26,074 nucleotides of DNA from CAYVVD01 sp964454975 (GCA_964454975.1 CAYVVD010000031.1:1-26074), one strand, 5' to 3'; shown: positions 7,620-16,066, counted from the stretch's first letter. Program-made: numbers and translations. Notes: generated by a model from the letters alone, not told the origin.

Positions 7620-8456
7620 ATGATTAGTGGTGTAGGATTAGGATTCAGGCGGGACATTGCCGAAAAGCTTCTAAAACTTGATGGCGATGATAAACCGCGT
7701 TTTATAGAATTTGCCCCTGAAAACTGGATGGGTCTCGGAGGGCATTGGGGGAGGATGGTTCGCCGGGCTACAGAGAAATACCCGGTATTGTCTCATGGGC
7801 TGTCATTGTCCATAGGAAGCCCTGATGAACTTGATTTTGATTTCATCAAAGAGCTCAGGAAGTTTCTCGATGAGTTTAATATTGAAATATACTCAGAGCA
7901 CCTCAGCTACAGCAAAAGCAAAAATGCACATCTGTACGACCTGTTGCCAATTCCATTCAGGGAGGACGCAGTCAGGCATATTGTTGAACGAATCAAAACT
8001 GTTCAGGAAATTCTCGAGAGGCCTTTGGCACTGGAGAATGTTTCTTACTACACCCCGGTAGCAGCAGAAATGACAGAACCGGAGTTTATTAATGCGATTA
8101 TTCGAGAATCAGGTTGCAACATGCTTCTCGACGTAAATAATGTTTATGTGAATGCATTCAACCATAATTACGAAGCAAAAAAATTTATTGATCAGATGCC
8201 ATTGGACAAGGTCGTGTATATTCACATGGCAGGTCACGAGAAAGTTCAACCCGACCTGATAATCGACACACACGGCAAGCCAATCATCGCCCCCGTTTAT
8301 GAGCTTTTCGAATGGACTATTAATAAGATGAAACCTGTGCCTGTTTTACTTGAAAGAGACTACAACTTCCCGCAAATGGATGAGCTTCTCGCAGAAGTAA
8401 AAAAGTTGCAGGCAATTGCCGACATAGCCTGGGAGAACAAATATGTTGTTAAGTGA
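7620..8456 (+). CDS. MNIO (DUF692) multinuclear non-heme iron oxidase, HvfB/BufB-like
   Basis: 278 residues, the usual length of the DUF692 TIM-barrel family. These enzymes use two or three iron ions and oxygen to remodel Cys residues of peptide substrates. Candidate metal ligands are all present: His59 (SHGLS), His94 (SEHLSY), Glu139/Asn140 (ALENVSYY), Asp171 and Asn174 (LLDVNNVYVN), His182, His202 and His206 (YIHMAGHE), Asp216/His218 (IDTHGK) and Glu245. The start GLGFRRDIAEKLL and the ENWMG motif are typical. It overlaps the DUF2063 gene by 14 bp, so the two are surely co-translated. Its likely substrate is the Cys-rich peptide encoded at 6937-7386. Confidence 0.93.
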   Translation: MISGVGLGFRRDIAEKLLKLDGDDKPRFIEFAPENWMGLGGHWGRMVRRATEKYPVLSHGLSLSIGSPDELDFDFIKELRKFLDEFNIEIYSEHLSYSKSKNAHLYDLLPIPFREDAVRHIVERIKTVQEILERPLALENVSYYTPVAAEMTEPEFINAIIRESGCNMLLDVNNVYVNAFNHNYEAKKFIDQMPLDKVVYIHMAGHEKVQPDLIIDTHGKPIIAPVYELFEWTINKMKPVPVLLERDYNFPQMDELLAEVKKLQAIADIAWENKYVVK

Positions 8457-9201
8457 TGAAACCAGGAATATCCAGGAAGAACTCGGTGAAATTTGCCGTA
8501 CAGGTGAAATTAAGGAATTGCCGGGCGCAAAAACAGAACGCCTCCCGCATTACCGCAGGCTTGTTTTCAATGTTGTTAATAGTTCCCTAAAGTCTGCATA
8601 TCCAATCACTTTGAAGATACTCAGCAAAGAAGAATGGCTCAAAATGGTAAATGATTTCTTTATCAATCATGCCTGCAAATCCCCAAAAATCTGGGAAATG
8701 CCCTATGAGTTTTATGAATATGCACTTGGAAACAATTTCAACGAAAAGCTCAACAAACCCTGGCTTTCTGACCTTTTGCTCTTCGAATGGCTCGAGATAG
8801 AGGTTTACTCAATGGAGGACATTGAAAACCCGGTATACCGCATTGAAGGCGACCTGCTCGACGATGTGATCGCAATAAATCCCGAACATATTGTTGAACA
8901 TTTCGAGTATCCTGTGCACCTGGAAAGCTGGACAGAACTTGAGAAAAAGAAAAGCAATTATTTTGTTCTTCTCTACCGCGAAAAAGCCACCGGCAGGGTG
9001 CATTTTATTAGTCTTTCGCCTTTGCTTGCATTTGTATTTGACAAAATATCAATGGAAAAACTACCGGCCCGGAAAGCATTAGAAATAGCAGGAAGTACTT
9101 TTGGAATAAGTGATATTAACCTGCTGATTCAGAACGGGCTTCCTTTTCTCAATGACTTGTTTGCTAAAGATATTGCAATTGGATATTTAGAAGAAGTTTA
9201 A
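8443..9201 (+). CDS. DUF2063 peptide-recognition partner, HvfC/BufC-like
   Basis: 252 residues. The N-terminal half carries the DUF2063 domain, an all-helical region that ends near residue 95 (LPHYRRLVFNVVNSSLKSAYP, then a conserved WLSDLLLFEWLEIEVYSMED segment). In the HvfC, BufC and MbnC families this partner binds the precursor and presents it to the MNIO enzyme. The C-terminal half resembles the beta-rich recognition portion, ending with a helix-turn-helix-like ARKALEIAGSTFG segment. Its ATG lies inside the end of the MNIO gene. No DoxX-type membrane gene, frequent in related clusters, follows it. Confidence 0.88.
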   Translation: MLLSDETRNIQEELGEICRTGEIKELPGAKTERLPHYRRLVFNVVNSSLKSAYPITLKILSKEEWLKMVNDFFINHACKSPKIWEMPYEFYEYALGNNFNEKLNKPWLSDLLLFEWLEIEVYSMEDIENPVYRIEGDLLDDVIAINPEHIVEHFEYPVHLESWTELEKKKSNYFVLLYREKATGRVHFISLSPLLAFVFDKISMEKLPARKALEIAGSTFGISDINLLIQNGLPFLNDLFAKDIAIGYLEEV

Positions 9202-9203
9202 AT

Positions 9204-9338
9204 AATAATGGAAAAACCGAACTTATAATAACCCAGGGTGATTTTGCCAAAGTTCCGGATGGAGAAAAGAGGTATAACGATTCAGATATGCTCTGGGGTC
9301 AGGCTCTCGAAGGGTTGAAAAAAATTGTAAAAAACTAA
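9204..9338 (+). pseudogene. C-terminal remnant resembling an AHSA1/SRPBCC-domain protein
   Basis: Three bases after the DUF2063 stop, a frame without a proper start encodes about 44 residues: GKTELIITQGDF, then a short acidic insert, then MLWGQALEGLKKIVKN and TAA. This matches the last strand and C-terminal helix of AHSA1-like START-fold proteins (strand with TQG, then a helix with W and LxxLKK). The rest of the gene is absent, so a deletion apparently fused the tail to the end of the RiPP operon. The match is by eye only. Confidence 0.5.
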
Positions 9339-9358
9339 AATTTCTTATTTTAGTTTTT
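9330..9358 (+). terminator. Terminator of the MNIO operon, probably bidirectional
   Basis: AAAAACTAAAAT (9330-9341) and ATTTTAGTTTTT (9347-9358) are perfect 12-bp arms with a 5-base loop. The A-run and T-run make it work in either direction. It overlaps the last bases of the AHSA1 remnant and precedes rlpA. Confidence 0.75.
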
Positions 9359-9379
9359 CGTTCAATTAATTGAACCCGT

Positions 9380-9799
9380 ATGAAGTTTATTATTATAACC
9401 GCTTCGGTTGCCATTATACTTCTTTCTTCATGCACACCAAGCGTGCGCTTTGCATCAGTAAAATTCAGCAAGATAGCAGCCTCAGGACCGGAACCAGACA
9501 ATGTGACCTCAGTTATTACCGGCAAAGCCTCTTACTACAGCGATAAATTCCACGGCAGACGAACAGCAAGCGGATCAACCTATAATAAAAACGAGTTGAC
9601 TGCTGCACACCGCACACTCGATTTCGGTACAATAGTGAGAGTTACAAACATCTTAAATAATAAAATCGTTGTAGTTAAGATTACAGACCGCGGGCCATTT
9701 GTCACAGGGAGAGAGATAGACCTTTCCCGCGCTGCTGCAGAGCAACTCGGCATGATTCAGTCCGGTGTGATTGATGTAAAAATCGAAGTGCTGGAATAG
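9380..9799 (+). CDS. rlpA: RlpA-like double-psi beta-barrel lipoprotein
   Basis: 139 residues. The lipobox LSSC with Cys18 marks it as a lipoprotein. Residues about 45-138 form the RlpA double-psi beta-barrel: GKASYYSDKFHGRRTASG, the AAHRTLDFGT strand and KITDRGPF, which holds the conserved Asp used by the lytic transglycosylase members. RlpA acts on denuded peptidoglycan at septa. There is no SPOR domain here, so this is the short form; the SPOR protein at 4670 is encoded elsewhere. An AT-rich terminator separates it from the upstream operon. Confidence 0.92.
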   Translation: MKFIIITASVAIILLSSCTPSVRFASVKFSKIAASGPEPDNVTSVITGKASYYSDKFHGRRTASGSTYNKNELTAAHRTLDFGTIVRVTNILNNKIVVVKITDRGPFVTGREIDLSRAAAEQLGMIQSGVIDVKIEVLE

Positions 9800-9883
9800 C
9801 TAAATCATCCACATTGTTTCATTTCACATTTCACACTCATAAAATTTCATTATTTTATTTTATTTTAATAATACAGCTTCGAG

Positions 9884-10528
9884 ATGGAATTTATCGTAAT
9901 AATCGGCCATGTTTTTAATATTGTTTATACTATAGCCCTGTTTTTTAAGGATGTATTGCTATTAAGAACTTTCCTGATAATCGGTGGCGTCTTAGAGATG
10001 TTCTACCTGTTTTACGCAACAGAAGACCCATTGTGGGAAATTATCATCTGGTCAGGATTATGGATTGGAATAAATGCCTTTTTCTCAATTATAATAATCA
10101 GGGACAGGTACGGAGTAAAATTCGACCCTGAAACTGAAAGAATCAGGAATATGGTTTTCGATTTCATGGACAAGAGCGAATTTCGCAATCTGTTCAAAAC
10201 CGTCAAAATGGAAGTTGTTCCTGAGAATACACTATTAATCAAGGAAGGCACAAGGATTGACCGTTTGATTCTTATTTCATCCGGCATGGCAAATGTTGAA
10301 GCTAAAGGAAAAGTTGTTGCAAGCCTGCGCGATGGAAACTTCATGGGCGAAATGAGCTTTATTACCGGGAATCTAACATCTGCAAATGTAACATCAACCT
10401 CTGAACTCAAGTATATTTACTGGGAAAAAGAGACGCTGCTTAAGTTAATGGAAAAAAACAAGGATATAAAAGGCGCAATCCACGCTGTGTTTAATATGGA
10501 CCTGCTCTCAAAAATCCAGAAAGATTAA
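9884..10528 (+). CDS. Popeye-like membrane protein with a cyclic-nucleotide-binding fold
   Basis: 214 residues. Three predicted membrane helices (about 3-21, 25-45, 50-73) are followed by a cNMP-binding beta-roll at about 95-205. The order and the LLLRTFLIIGG pattern recall the Popeye (POPDC) domain, which exists in some bacteria; this is inference. The phosphate-binding cassette reads GNFMGEMSF (151-159), keeping Gly155/Glu156. The Arg that normally grips the cyclic phosphate is missing and the sequence reads NLTSANV there, so affinity is uncertain. Popeye proteins have similarly divergent pockets. It converges on the MBL gene with a 4-bp overlap. A class III cyclase lies 1 kb away. Confidence 0.75.
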   Translation: MEFIVIIGHVFNIVYTIALFFKDVLLLRTFLIIGGVLEMFYLFYATEDPLWEIIIWSGLWIGINAFFSIIIIRDRYGVKFDPETERIRNMVFDFMDKSEFRNLFKTVKMEVVPENTLLIKEGTRIDRLILISSGMANVEAKGKVVASLRDGNFMGEMSFITGNLTSANVTSTSELKYIYWEKETLLKLMEKNKDIKGAIHAVFNMDLLSKIQKD

Positions 10529-11370
10529 TCAAAAATATAGCGGCAGCCTTGTTTTGCGAATCCGGCAAACTCACTTATATCCTGTTTTTCGTAATTGTCG
10601 GAATAGTGCATAAGGTACATTTTTTCTTTTATATCTGTGGACAGAGTCTGCAACTCCTGCAATGATGCATGAACTGGATTTGGGAAGAATGACGAATCAT
10701 GGAATATATATTCAGATTTTGGAGCATATTCATTAATCAATTCAGGATCGAATTTAGTATCGCAGGAAATCATAATCCTATTGTCAACGAACAGCCCGTA
10801 TGAAGTAAATGCCTGTTTCTGTGTTTTTGCTTTATCAGGTATGTGGTTAGTTCCATAAATCTCGAGGTGAAATCCATTAAAATCCGCTTCAAATACTTCC
10901 CTAGGATCTTCCGATATTAATTTTGGCCTGACTGATTCAAAATAATCATGGTAGGTCATTTTTTTCTGGTTACCCATAATTTCATTCCATTCGAGGCCGC
11001 CACGTAGCGAACGTTCCCAAAGTATTTTTTGGTATTTTTCGGTAATAATCATCTGTAATTTATGCTTATCCTGGCTTTGGGCAATATAGCGGTTAGAAAG
11101 CGCAAGGTATTCAATACCGCCAATATGGTCCGAGTGGCTGTGTGTTGGCAGAATAACAAGAATGTCGCTTGCCTTCAAACCAGCGACCTCCTCTATAGAC
11201 GTTGGAGCATTCTGCCCGAAATCAACCATTATATGGTGTTTCCCTTTTATCAGGATAAAATTATTGTTAAATAATTTCTTGCTGAAAGGTGTACCTGTAC
11301 CAATAAAAAAAAGTTCAAGTTCTCCGTCATTTTCCAATTTCAAGTTACCAGTAGCATCAACAATTTTCAT
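10525..11370 (-). CDS. MBL-fold metallo-hydrolase (RNase Z/lactonase-like)
   Basis: 281 residues of metallo-beta-lactamase fold. Strand and metal motifs are in order: FIGTGTPF near 22-29, THSHSDH at 76-82 (His77, His79, Asp81, His82), GTNH near 173, SCDT near 198 and a terminal HYSDNY. These would bind two zinc ions. This set fits the RNase Z/MBLAC-type group better than beta-lactamases, but the substrate (RNA, ester or other) is not evident. There is no signal peptide, so it is cytoplasmic. The 4-bp end overlap with the Popeye-like gene marks a convergent boundary. Confidence 0.85.
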   Translation of the reverse strand: MKIVDATGNLKLENDGELELFFIGTGTPFSKKLFNNNFILIKGKHHIMVDFGQNAPTSIEEVAGLKASDILVILPTHSHSDHIGGIEYLALSNRYIAQSQDKHKLQMIITEKYQKILWERSLRGGLEWNEIMGNQKKMTYHDYFESVRPKLISEDPREVFEADFNGFHLEIYGTNHIPDKAKTQKQAFTSYGLFVDNRIMISCDTKFDPELINEYAPKSEYIFHDSSFFPNPVHASLQELQTLSTDIKEKMYLMHYSDNYEKQDISEFAGFAKQGCRYIFD

Positions 11371-11567
11371 CTATTACCTTTAGATATAACCACTTATACA
11401 TATTAAGCAAGTAATAAATATAATAAAAAAAAAAGAATCACATAGATAAAATTGAAACATATAGATTTTGATACTTAATATCAGTTATTTTAGCAAAGTG
11501 CAAGCCACAAGAATCAAAAAATATCGCAATCTAATTCTGACTATATTTACCACCCAATCTTATATGC

Positions 11568-13556
11568 TTACACACTATCCATAAACCACGTCCTCATCTT
11601 CCCCTTGCCTTTAATTTCAATTTCGCCTCGTGCAGTGAACTGAAATTCTGACGACCGGCGGCCGTCAACTGCCGACTTAAACCTGTCCGAAACCTGGATT
11701 TTCCCGGGTTCTCCAAAGTCTTCCATACGGGATGCTGTATTGACGGTATCGCCCCATATATCATAAATAAACTTATGTTCACCGATAACACCTGCAATCA
11801 CAGCCCCGCTGTCAATCCCGCAACGGAATAAAATCCCGTTACTGTCTTCGTCATTAGAAGAAGTATTATCTTTATCACTATCATTTAACAACTGCTGACT
11901 GTTGACTTGTAATGACATAGCCTCTAAAGCAAATTTAGCAGCTACTTCGGCGTGGTCTTCTCTTTCTTCGGGAACACCGGCAGCAGCCATGTAACAATCA
12001 CCTATCGTCTTGATTTTTTCAAGACCGTATTTATAAGCAATTTTATCAAATTGCGTATAAATGACATTGAGCTTACGTACCACGTCTTCGGGTGAGGCAT
12101 CGGAGCTTTTCTTAGTGAAATCCACCTGGTCAATGAAAACTACACTGGCTACCTCGAAGCGGTCAGCGATATACTTCTTTTTGCCTTTAAGGCGCTTTGC
12201 GATTTTTTTCGGAAGTATATTCAGAAGCAATTTCTCAGATTCCTTTCGCTGGATAAAAATAATAACGAGCAGTATTAACGCGATTATCAACCCGCCTGAA
12301 AGAAAGTAAATCTGGTTTCTTGCCTGCCTGTTTTCCAGTTTCTGAATTTCAAGTTCTTTTTCCGCAACTTCTTTTTCGCGTTTGGATTCGAGGTTTGCGA
12401 GTTTGCGGGCATTTTCCTGGTTGAATACTGAATCTTTAATAAAGATAAACTCCTCTATTGCTTCGAGGGATCTGCTATATGCGCCCAGAAGTTTATATCC
12501 TTTATAGAGGTTTTGGTTCCATGTCATTAACTGGTGCAAAGAGCCTATTTCAGCAGAGATTTTAGCAGCTCTGTGAGAGAATTCTAAACCCTTTTTTATA
12601 TTGATGTCCCTGCTCAGGCTGATTAAATCACTTCTTTCATCGGCTTTCAAGAAGTTTTCATCTTGTGCAATTTTGAAATAAGTCTCGCCGATGTTGCCCA
12701 GATTTATCGCAGTGCCGTTCTTTCTTCCGAGTTCCATATTGAATTCAAGCGCTTCAAAAAAGTATTCAAGAGCTTTTGTATAATCTGATTGTTTCTGGTA
12801 TACAACTCCGATATTACCGAGATTAACTGCGATGTCCTGTGTATTTCCTGCTTCCCGGTGAATATTCAATGCTCTAAAGTAGTATTCCAATGCCTTGGGA
12901 TAGTCAGCCTGGCTGCTGTAAACAGCACCGATATTGACAAGATTAGAAGCCATATATGCCTGGTTGCCAAGCTCTTCGCATATTTTGAGTGCTTTAAAGT
13001 AATATTCCAGCGCTTTTTCATAGTGGTACTGGTATTGATAAACATTGGCAATGTTGCCAAGGCTTTTCGCCATTGCTATCTTATCGCCGGTCTCTTCATT
13101 TATTTGAAGGGCCTGAAGGTGATGCTCAAGTGCATTTGGGTAGTCTGATTGAATGCTGTAAACAATTCCCATATTGCCAAGGCAAAGTACAATACCTTCC
13201 TTGTCCCCGATATCTTCAAAAATATTCATCGCCAAATTATAATGCTCGAGTGCATTGTTATAATCAGCAGAAGCCCAGTAGAAATTTCCGAGGTTTTTGA
13301 GAGCGCTCGCTTTACCTCTGTAAAAGCCAATTTTATCCGATAATTCCAGGGCTTTTTGAGCATATTCTTTGGTTTTTGCAGGATTGATTCCAAGGTATTC
13401 GTAGGATATTGCATTTAGAATGTTAATTTCATTTGAGTCGGCTTTGTGATTTGGAAGCTCTTTGAATAGTGAGTCAATTAACTTCAGGCCATTTAACTCC
13501 GATAAAGCATCCAGTGAGCCAAAAAATATGACAATAAGAATAGTCAGGAATTTCAT
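11568..13556 (-). CDS. TPR-class III adenylate/guanylate cyclase, membrane-anchored
   Basis: 662 residues. A signal peptide or N-terminal anchor (1-18) is followed by about seven TPR units with a 40-residue period (NALEHYNLAM, NALEHHLQAL, KALEYYFKAL, KALEYYFRAL, KALEYFFEAL) up to about 375. A short coiled coil (383-413), a membrane helix (about 416-436) and a cytoplasmic catalytic domain (about 465-650) follow. Catalytic residues are complete: metal Asp476 and Asp520, base-recognition Lys514 and Asp599, and Asn606/Arg610 (NTASRM). Asp599 and Lys514 favour ATP. A Ser/Asn/Asp-rich insert lies at 552-574. The TPRs probably sense a periplasmic partner, and cAMP would be the output. Confidence 0.92.
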   Translation of the reverse strand: MKFLTILIVIFFGSLDALSELNGLKLIDSLFKELPNHKADSNEINILNAISYEYLGINPAKTKEYAQKALELSDKIGFYRGKASALKNLGNFYWASADYNNALEHYNLAMNIFEDIGDKEGIVLCLGNMGIVYSIQSDYPNALEHHLQALQINEETGDKIAMAKSLGNIANVYQYQYHYEKALEYYFKALKICEELGNQAYMASNLVNIGAVYSSQADYPKALEYYFRALNIHREAGNTQDIAVNLGNIGVVYQKQSDYTKALEYFFEALEFNMELGRKNGTAINLGNIGETYFKIAQDENFLKADERSDLISLSRDINIKKGLEFSHRAAKISAEIGSLHQLMTWNQNLYKGYKLLGAYSRSLEAIEEFIFIKDSVFNQENARKLANLESKREKEVAEKELEIQKLENRQARNQIYFLSGGLIIALILLVIIFIQRKESEKLLLNILPKKIAKRLKGKKKYIADRFEVASVVFIDQVDFTKKSSDASPEDVVRKLNVIYTQFDKIAYKYGLEKIKTIGDCYMAAAGVPEEREDHAEVAAKFALEAMSLQVNSQQLLNDSDKDNTSSNDEDSNGILFRCGIDSGAVIAGVIGEHKFIYDIWGDTVNTASRMEDFGEPGKIQVSDRFKSAVDGRRSSEFQFTARGEIEIKGKGKMRTWFMDSV

Positions 13557-13687
13557 AGTTACGCCTTATTGTTGAAATTCACAATTGGAACGGACTAATC
13601 CATTCAAATTCAAAGTAAATGAATTTTAAAGATAAGCAGATATTATGAAATAATTATTAACCGGAATTAATAATTTCCGAAGGCGTA

Positions 13688-14341
13688 TTAAGAATTGATT
13701 TTATTTAGCGCTGATTTAATCCTGTCATAGACGTCGTCCATGGAACCAAAACCATCAACATGGTAAGCCAGACCTGTTTTTTCATAATAAGCTACAAGAG
13801 GGTGTGTTTGTTTCTGGTAAACTGCGAGACGATTCTTTACGGTAGCCTCTGTATCGTCAATGCGCTGAAATAAATCACAAATCCCGCGTTCACATTCCGG
13901 TCCGGGAGGTGGCGGATTATTCACATTATGAAAACTGCGTCCGCAGGTACGACACATCCGACGTCCTGATATTCGCTGGATAATAGATTCATTCGGTACG
14001 TCCAGAACGAGTACAGAGTCTAATGTTGAATTCATCTCAATAAGAAGCTTATCAAGAGCCTCAGCCTGGGCGACAGTACGGGGAAAGCCATCAAGTATAA
14101 AACCGTCTTCATCGGAAAAGTTTTTGAGTTCAAGTTTAATCATGTCTATGATTAAATCGTCCGGGACGAGTTCACCACGCTGCATATAATCACGGGCTTT
14201 TTCGCCGAGGATAGTTCCCGTATCTCGGTTTTTTCTAAGTATATCGCCTGTGGAGAGAACTTTCAGGTTATATTCGTCACATATTCTGGAAGATTGTGTC
14301 CCTTTTCCTGCGCCCGGAGGGCCTAAAAAGATTAACCTCAT
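13688..14341 (-). CDS. adk: Adenylate kinase
   Basis: 217 residues from the ATG at 14341; a TTG one codon upstream is not favoured. It interconverts ATP + AMP and 2 ADP. The P-loop GPPGAGKGTQ (7-16) and the AMP-binding RKNRDTG segment are canonical, and the DGFPRT motif is present. It is the long LID form: CRTC gives the first zinc pair, but the second pair is spaced C-x4-C (ECERGIC) instead of the usual C-x2-C or C-x2-D. Metal binding there may be shifted or lost. It lies 131 bp from the cyclase gene in the same direction. Confidence 0.95.
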   Translation of the reverse strand: MRLIFLGPPGAGKGTQSSRICDEYNLKVLSTGDILRKNRDTGTILGEKARDYMQRGELVPDDLIIDMIKLELKNFSDEDGFILDGFPRTVAQAEALDKLLIEMNSTLDSVLVLDVPNESIIQRISGRRMCRTCGRSFHNVNNPPPPGPECERGICDLFQRIDDTEATVKNRLAVYQKQTHPLVAYYEKTGLAYHVDGFGSMDDVYDRIKSALNKINS

Positions 14342-14554
14342 CAAATTTTCCGTTAGCTTATCAGGATTCGCTTATGTAAAAAACAAAATAACGAATTATC
14401 AAAATGTATATTTTGATGGGGAAAAACCCAGGCAGGGCTGAATACCTCCAGAGTTCAATATCTGGTTTCTCACATTCGGTGCTTCTTTTTAATTGCTCTT
14501 GTTATTAAAAAATGACATTCCTGACTGAGCTGATTGATCATAGGGCTAAACATA

Positions 14555-14578
14555 ATATCAGCCCCGTAGAGGCGATAT
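14555..14578. repeat. REP-like inverted repeat
   Basis: ATATC-A-GCC pairs with GGC-GATAT around CCGTAGA, with a single bulged A. Such GC-core palindromes between AT-rich arms are commonly dispersed in genomes of this kind; only one copy is in this window. Confidence 0.45.
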
Positions 14579-14591
14579 TTTTATAACTATG

Positions 14592-14630
14592 CTGTCTCCA
14601 TAAACTTTGAAGCCCTTATGGGCGAAACAG
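14592..14630. repeat. Imperfect palindrome with an IS-like GCTGTCTC end
   Basis: CTGTCTC (14592-14598) pairs with GAAACAG (14624-14630), 6 of 7. Inside, GCCC-TTAT-GGGC (14612-14623) is perfect. GCTGTCTC followed by CATAA at 14591-14603 resembles the right end of the 1209-1331 element. Confidence 0.45.
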
Positions 14631-14715
14631 ACAAAACACCATCATTCGTTTCTTCTCTTCCTTTTTTCATCCTTCCTGATTATATTGTCAGGTTTTAAAA
14701 ATTAAAGAAACTTCA

Positions 14716-16059
14716 ATGAAAATTTTATACCTTTTTTCTCTAATATGCTTACCTATTTTAACTTATTCACAAAACGAAGTGTTTGAAAAATACAAAGATG
14801 CCGCTGCCAGGATAATGACTGCTGCCTATGCAGATACAGCAGCATGGGAACGCCTTGCATACATGTGCGATACTTTCGGCCCCCGCCTTTCCGGTTCCGA
14901 TAACCTTGAGAAGTCCATTGAATGGATTTATAACGAAATGAAAAAGGACGGCCTTGAAAATGTCCGCAAAGAACCGGTTCTGATTACGAACTGGAGCAGG
15001 GGAACCGAATATTGCCAATTGATAGAACCACGCACGGACAATATTCCGATGCTTGGCCTTGGCGGTAGCATAGGAACAGGACCCGAAGGGATTACAGCAC
15101 AGGTGCTTGTAGTAAAAGATACAAATGAGTTATGGCAGAAGGCTGGCGAAGCGAAAGGCAGCATTGTGCTTTTTAATGCACCCTGGGAAGGGTACGGAAA
15201 AACAGTCCAGTTCCGTATGAATGGAGCATCCTGGGCAGCACGTGTTGGCGCAGTTGCAAGCCTGATACGGTCTGTTAGCCCTATTGGGATGCGCAACCCT
15301 CATACAGGGATGATGCGCTACGATGAAAATTACTTGCAAATCCCACATGCTGCAATTACTCACGAAGATGCGATGCTTTTGCAGCGATTATACGACAGAG
15401 GCCAGAATCCTGTTGTTAAGCTTTACATGGAAGCACAGACAAATGAAGATGCTCCTTCTTACAATGTAATGGGAGAACTGACTGGCAGAGAGAAACCGGG
15501 GGAGATTGTTGCAATAGGCGGACACATTGACTCATGGGATGCTGGTACAGGCGCTCATGATGACGGAGGCGGCTGCATTGCGACATGGGAAGCTTTAAAA
15601 TTATTAAAGGAGACAGGTTTGGTGCCTCGGAGAACAGTACGGGCAGTAATGTGGGTGAATGAGGAGAACGGCCTGAAAGGTGGTTATGCTTATGCAGAGA
15701 AGCATAAAGATGAACCACATCATCTCCTGTTTGAGTTTGATTCAGGTGTTTACCCTCCGTACGGAATTCGGTTCAGCGGCAGCCCGGAGCAATTTAGCTA
15801 TGTGGAATCGATGAATCCACTATTTGAAATGATTGTACCGGGCTTGAAAGCAGTTGAAGGCGGTGGCGGGGTTGATATCCGCCCGATGGCAGAGGTCACC
15901 GGTACACCACAGATGAGCCTTGGTACTGAGGACAACGGTGAATATTTCCACCATCATCATTCACCGACTGATACTATAGATAAAGTCAACCCAAAAGTAC
16001 TTATTGATTGCATTGCAGCTATTGCTCTTGCAATATACATTTATGCAGACATGCCATAG
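14716..16059 (+). CDS. M28-family exported metallopeptidase (carboxypeptidase Q-like)
   Basis: 447 residues with a Sec signal peptide (1-18, ending TYS-QN), so it acts outside the cytoplasm. An inserted PA-like subdomain lies at about 110-240. The dinuclear zinc site is complete: His270 (GGHIDSWD), bridging Asp282 (AHDDGGG), catalytic Glu316 and ligand Glu317 (NEENG), Asp342 (FDSG) and a His in HHHHSPTDT (413-420). This order and length match the PGCP/carboxypeptidase Q branch rather than aminopeptidase S. pyrE follows after 7 bp, so both genes share a transcript although the functions are unrelated. Confidence 0.93.
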   Translation: MKILYLFSLICLPILTYSQNEVFEKYKDAAARIMTAAYADTAAWERLAYMCDTFGPRLSGSDNLEKSIEWIYNEMKKDGLENVRKEPVLITNWSRGTEYCQLIEPRTDNIPMLGLGGSIGTGPEGITAQVLVVKDTNELWQKAGEAKGSIVLFNAPWEGYGKTVQFRMNGASWAARVGAVASLIRSVSPIGMRNPHTGMMRYDENYLQIPHAAITHEDAMLLQRLYDRGQNPVVKLYMEAQTNEDAPSYNVMGELTGREKPGEIVAIGGHIDSWDAGTGAHDDGGGCIATWEALKLLKETGLVPRRTVRAVMWVNEENGLKGGYAYAEKHKDEPHHLLFEFDSGVYPPYGIRFSGSPEQFSYVESMNPLFEMIVPGLKAVEGGGGVDIRPMAEVTGTPQMSLGTEDNGEYFHHHHSPTDTIDKVNPKVLIDCIAAIALAIYIYADMP

Positions 16060-16066
16060 GAGATAA

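Larger units (their letters stand above)
14342..14715. other. Intergenic region with REP-like and IS-end-like sequence
   Basis: About 370 bp between adk and the M28 peptidase gene, without a protein frame worth calling. It holds two inverted repeats (14555-14578 and 14592-14630) and the GCTGTCTC element end that resembles the termini at 1209-1331. The peptidase promoter should lie in the last 80 bp. Confidence 0.5.

Noticed and set aside
9223..9525. Reverse-strand frame across the MNIO-rlpA junction
   Set aside because: It overlaps the rlpA start and the AHSA1 remnant and crosses a strong terminator, with no recognisable protein features.
12789..13148. Plus-strand frame across the TPR region
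   Set aside because: Its apparent repetition only mirrors the 120-bp TPR repeats on the other strand.
11578..13400. Regular 120-bp repetition as a possible DNA repeat array or CRISPR
   Set aside because: The period equals 40 codons and follows TPR motifs in frame; no identical repeats with variable spacers.
14716..16059. His-rich run in the M28 peptidase as an engineered tag
   Set aside because: The HHHH run sits at the position of the conserved zinc-binding His motif and has normal codon mix; it is natural.
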